Of a stretch of 8,841 bases of DNA, positions 6,007 through 8,841 are shown one piece after another. Location: NCBI GenBank assembly GCA_036732755.1, contig DAINBU010000174.1:1-8841 (forward strand), in the 5' to 3' direction. Under the pieces are notes generated by a model. The model searched no databases. It was not told the DNA's origin and saw only the letters and a program-made list of their open reading frames with translations. The stretch's first letter is position 1; every line of letters starts with the position of its first letter. The translations under genes and the position numbers were made by a program. The DNA comes from DASRRB01 sp036732755 (GTDB taxonomy: Bacteria > Planctomycetota > B15-G4 > SIAN01).

Positions 6007-6016
6007 CGCGTGCACG

Positions 6017-6059
6017 TTCCGGCCGGCCCGCCGCGGGGCGGGCGTATAAACGGCCGGAA
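6017..6059. promoter_or_regulatory. Nested inverted repeat with a TATAAA element before the TPR gene
   Basis: Outer arms TTCCGGCCG (6017-6025) and CGGCCGGAA (6051-6059) match perfectly over 9 bases. Inner arms GCCCGCC (6026-6032) and GGCGGGC (6037-6043) match over 7, with a GCGG loop. The only unpaired bases outside the loop are GTATAAA (6044-6050), an AT-rich patch in this GC-rich gap, with TATAAA resembling a -10 box about 40 bases before the ATG at 6092. No good -35 is seen at the usual distance. It can be read as an operator around a -10 element, or as an RNA hairpin in a read-through transcript. Confidence 0.5.
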
Positions 6060-6091
6060 GTGACGCGAGCGAGCGCGGCGACGGAGAGCGG

Positions 6092-8841
6092 ATGAAGCGG
6101 AGGCTCAGCCCGAGGACGAGACGGAGCGTGCTGCTGCTCGCGGCCGGCCTCGCGCTCGTGCTCGGCGCGATCTGGCTCGCCGCCCTGCCGCGCAGCATCG
6201 CGGCGCACGAACGGCGCGCGCTGGGCTTCCTCGAGTCCGACGACCCGCGCAGCGCGCTCGAGGCGCTCGACCGCGCGCTCGAGCGCGCCGACGAGGACCA
6301 CGCCGACGAGAAAACGCGCTACGAGCTGCTGACCCGGCGCGGCCGCCTCAACCTCGACGCGCTGCACCGTCCGACGGCGGCGCTCGAGGACTTCATCGAG
6401 GCGCAGGCGCTCGAGCCCGGAGAGCCGCGCGCGTGGGACCACGTCGGCGAGGCGTACCTGAAGCTCAAGCAGTACGACGAGGCGGCGCGCCACTTCGAGC
6501 AGGCGACCACCGTCTTCTCCGACCGCGAACGGTGGTTCCGCTACACGTCGGCCGCCGCGCGCTGGCGCGCCTCGCGCGTCAAGGAGGAGGAGGGCGAGGC
6601 GCTGATCGAGCCGCTCGCGCTGCCCGGCCTCGAGCGGGCGCTCGACCGCGCGCTCGAGCGGTACGCGTCGTCGGGCGCGCAGCCGCTCGACGCGGCGGCG
6701 ATCGAGGCGACGCTGCTCCGGCAGCCGCACGGCGCGGCCGAGGTGAAGCACGGCTTCGAGCTCCTGCTCGCCGCGCGCGCCGACTTCAAGCGCGCCGACC
6801 TGCAGATGGCCGACTACGAGACGTCGCCCGAGCTCTCGCCCCGCTTCGGCCGCGTGCGCCTCGAAATGCACCGGCAGGCCGGCCGCTACTACGAGCTCTG
6901 CCGCACCGCCGAGGTGCTGCTGCGCGCGCCGCGCGACCGCGCCGACATGGCGGAGTTCGAGGCGATCCAGCTCCTGCGCGCCAACGCGCTGCGCGACCAG
7001 GGCCTCCCCGACCTCGCCGCCTCCGCGTTCGTCGCGCTGCGCGACGAGCTCGCGCGCCGGAAGGACCCCGCCGTCGGCGAGACGATGTCGCGCGCCGAGT
7101 TCCTCGCGATCGACGAGCGCCTCGCGGCGCACCAGTACGACGAGGCGGGCAAGCTCTTCGACTGGTTCTCGAAGGACCTCGACGCGCCGTCCTGGTTTCC
7201 CTTCAACCTCTACGGCGGCGTGGTCCGGCAGGCGCGCGGCGACACGACCGGCGCGGTGCCGCTGCTCGAGAACGCGGCGCGCCTCCTCCTCCAGACCAGC
7301 GACCACGTCGCGTGGGCCTTCCGCGACGAGGCGGAGCGGCGCCGCCAGGTGACCTGGCTCGCCGAGTCGCTCCTGCGCGTCGGCCGGACCGAGCTCGCGC
7401 TCGACGTCGCCACCTTCATGCTCGCCGAGGCGCCCGACCTCGCCGAGCTCCGCGCCATCCGCGCGGCGGCGCTGCGCGTGACGCGCGGCCGCGAGTGGGA
7501 CGCCTGCGTCGAGGACCTCGCGCTGCTGCGCATGGGGCGCGACGGCGGGCGGCGCTTCGCGCAGTGGGAGGCCGACTGGAACCGCATGCGCGGCGGCCCC
7601 AAGCAGTACGCGCGCGCCGTCGCCGACCAGGGCGCCCGCCTGCTGCGCGTCTTCTCCAACGACCTCTCCGTCGACAAGGCGCTCGCCGACCTGGTGAAGA
7701 GCGCCAAGACGGCGCACGGCGACGGGAAGTCGGGCGGAGCGCGCGACCTGAGCTTCCAGACCGCCGGGTCGGTGCTGCTGCGCGAGCTCGACGACGACCC
7801 CGGCATGGTGCTGCGGGTCTACCGCTGGCTCGTCGCGAAGGGCCGCCGCGACGAGGCGTTCCTCCTGCTCCACGGACTCGTCGAGTCGGAGCCCGAGGTC
7901 GCCGACTTCCGGCTGCTGCTCGCGCGCCACGACCTCGCCGACGGCCGGCTGCGCGACGCGCTCGCGATCCTCGAGTCGCTGCTCGAGCGGCGGCCCGACG
8001 ACGTCGAGGTCGCCGCGCTCGCGAGCGACGTCGCGCGCCGCACCTTCGAGATCGAGCTCGCGCGCAAGATCGAGGACCGGGCGATCGGCGACGCGCCGCA
8101 CGGCGCGGCGCTGCTGCTCGCGGCGCGCGCGGCGCTCGCCGACGGCTACCCCGATCTGGTTCTCGAGATGGCGCGCTCCGCGTCGGCCGCCGACGCCGAC
8201 GGCCGCGCGCTGCTCGGGCTGGCGGCGCGCGCCGAGGTGGTCGCGGGCGAGCTCGAGGCGGCCGACGCGCTCGCCCGGCCGGTCCTCGCGCAGGACCCGC
8301 TGCAGCGCGACGCGCTCGCCGCGTTCCTCGCGGTCCGCGGCAGCCGCGTCTTCCCGGACGGCACCACCGAGTGCGACGCGTGGCTCGCGGAGCACCCCGC
8401 GGCGCTCGCCGGCCTCGACGTCGACGACCTCGCCGACCTCGGACGGATGCTGCTCGGCGCCGGCGACGCCGGCGCGGCGGGACGGGTCCTCGAGGCGGCG
8501 CTCGCGCGCGAGCCGGAGCACGCGCTCGCGCGCCTCACGCTGGCCGACGTGCTGCTGACCCAGCGCCGCGACGACGAGCTCGAGAAGCTGCTCGACCCGG
8601 CCCACCTGCGCAACGACGACCTCGAGGGGATCCGCCGCCTCGCGATGCTGCACCTCCTGCGCGACGGGCCGATCCCGGCCCACAGCTTCCTGCGCGGCCA
8701 CATCGCGGCGGGAGCCTCGGAGGACGACCTCGCCCGCATCACGACGCTGACGGGCGCCGCGGCCGGCCGGATCTCGGCGTCGTTCGGGCTCGCCGCGCGG
8801 CGCGGCCTCGCCCTCGACCGCGACGAGAAGCGGCTGCTCGC
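6092..8841 (+). CDS. Large membrane-anchored TPR-type repeat protein (partial, C-terminus beyond the right edge)
   Basis: An open frame of at least 916 codons with no stop before the window end. The ATG at 6092 has GGAGAG 3 bases upstream. After a basic start (MKRRLSPRTRR) comes one hydrophobic segment (about 12-33), fitting a signal anchor with the rest outside the cytoplasm. No lipobox cysteine is seen. The rest is Ala/Leu/Arg/Glu-rich helical protein. TPR-like units are clearest at about 75-140 (AWDHVGEAYLKLKQYDEAAR is typical), about 584-650 and about 785-835; in between the repeats are eroded, with a Trp-rich middle near 360-500. No catalytic domain is recognisable. TPR proteins scaffold protein complexes, and exopolysaccharide loci of the PEP-CTERM type often encode a large one, so a role in envelope assembly is a guess from context. 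It follows the kinase-like gene by 152 bases on the same strand but seems to have its own control region. Confidence 0.88.
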   Translation, partial: MKRRLSPRTRRSVLLLAAGLALVLGAIWLAALPRSIAAHERRALGFLESDDPRSALEALDRALERADEDHADEKTRYELLTRRGRLNLDALHRPTAALEDFIEAQALEPGEPRAWDHVGEAYLKLKQYDEAARHFEQATTVFSDRERWFRYTSAAARWRASRVKEEEGEALIEPLALPGLERALDRALERYASSGAQPLDAAAIEATLLRQPHGAAEVKHGFELLLAARADFKRADLQMADYETSPELSPRFGRVRLEMHRQAGRYYELCRTAEVLLRAPRDRADMAEFEAIQLLRANALRDQGLPDLAASAFVALRDELARRKDPAVGETMSRAEFLAIDERLAAHQYDEAGKLFDWFSKDLDAPSWFPFNLYGGVVRQARGDTTGAVPLLENAARLLLQTSDHVAWAFRDEAERRRQVTWLAESLLRVGRTELALDVATFMLAEAPDLAELRAIRAAALRVTRGREWDACVEDLALLRMGRDGGRRFAQWEADWNRMRGGPKQYARAVADQGARLLRVFSNDLSVDKALADLVKSAKTAHGDGKSGGARDLSFQTAGSVLLRELDDDPGMVLRVYRWLVAKGRRDEAFLLLHGLVESEPEVADFRLLLARHDLADGRLRDALAILESLLERRPDDVEVAALASDVARRTFEIELARKIEDRAIGDAPHGAALLLAARAALADGYPDLVLEMARSASAADADGRALLGLAARAEVVAGELEAADALARPVLAQDPLQRDALAAFLAVRGSRVFPDGTTECDAWLAEHPAALAGLDVDDLADLGRMLLGAGDAGAAGRVLEAALAREPEHALARLTLADVLLTQRRDDELEKLLDPAHLRNDDLEGIRRLAMLHLLRDGPIPAHSFLRGHIAAGASEDDLARITTLTGAAAGRISASFGLAARRGLALDRDEKRLL
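6262..6285 (+). repeat. 24-base direct repeat, copy 1
   Basis: An exact 24-base copy of 6637-6660, in the same reading frame, coding the core ALDRALER (residues 58-65) of an early repeat in the TPR protein. It is probably a trace of internal repeat duplication or strong codon bias on a repeated peptide. Confidence 0.7.
6637..6660 (+). repeat. 24-base direct repeat, copy 2
   Basis: Identical to 6262-6285, 375 bases (125 codons) downstream in the same frame. It again codes ALDRALER, following Leu-Glu-Arg in the TPR protein. Confidence 0.7.

Noticed and set aside
5750..8701. A 983-codon open frame on the minus strand opposite the TPR gene
   Set aside because: It is Arg/Glu/Val/Ala-rich low-complexity protein without a family resemblance, mirrors the GC-rich codon pattern of the plus-strand gene, and crosses the gap and end of the kinase-like gene. 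It is an antisense shadow.

Overview
The window is very GC-rich. Its third codon positions are almost all G or C, and real genes throw long antisense shadow frames. The genes point to a Gram-negative, exopolysaccharide-making bacterium: a FemAB-like protein of the kind associated with exosortase/PEP-CTERM systems, two polyprenyl-phosphate-type family 2 glycosyltransferases, and a sigma-54-type response regulator. A high-GC member of a group such as Planctomycetota, Myxococcota or a related phylum would fit. The sequence alone does not fix the phylum, and no exosortase or PEP-CTERM target is visible here.

Layout. The left half is transcribed leftwards (minus strand). Reading in the direction of transcription from about 4343: a complete glycosyltransferase with an intact active site (TTG start, strong AGGAGG ribosome binding site); a second, related glycosyltransferase with a degraded metal-binding motif, coupled by an ATGA overlap; a FemAB/GNAT-type protein coupled by a CTGA overlap, apparently with a CTG start; then, after 129 bases carrying a perfect palindrome, an NtrC-type response regulator cut by the window edge. 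The right half is transcribed rightwards. After a divergent non-coding region of about 520 bases, rich in hairpins and short repeats, comes a receiver-like plus histidine-kinase-like protein with a degenerate ATP-binding domain. A 152-base gap with striking inverted repeats follows, then a very long membrane-anchored TPR-type repeat protein that runs off the right edge.

How it may work together (inference). The minus-strand genes look like a surface-polysaccharide or glycolipid module. The two glycosyltransferases would act at the inner face of the membrane on a lipid carrier, and the FemAB-like protein would modify or complete a surface component. The regulator on the left and the kinase-like protein on the right flank this module and could form a split two-component pair controlling it. 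The TPR protein could be an envelope scaffold for export or assembly, comparable to the TPR proteins often found in PEP-CTERM exopolysaccharide loci, although I see no lipoprotein signal.

The most notable points are the tandem glycosyltransferase pair in which one copy has lost its DXD motif, the CTG start that copies the ribosome-binding geometry of the upstream gene, the kinase-like protein with a good H-box but poor ATP-binding motifs, and the structured non-coding DNA in front of both plus-strand genes.
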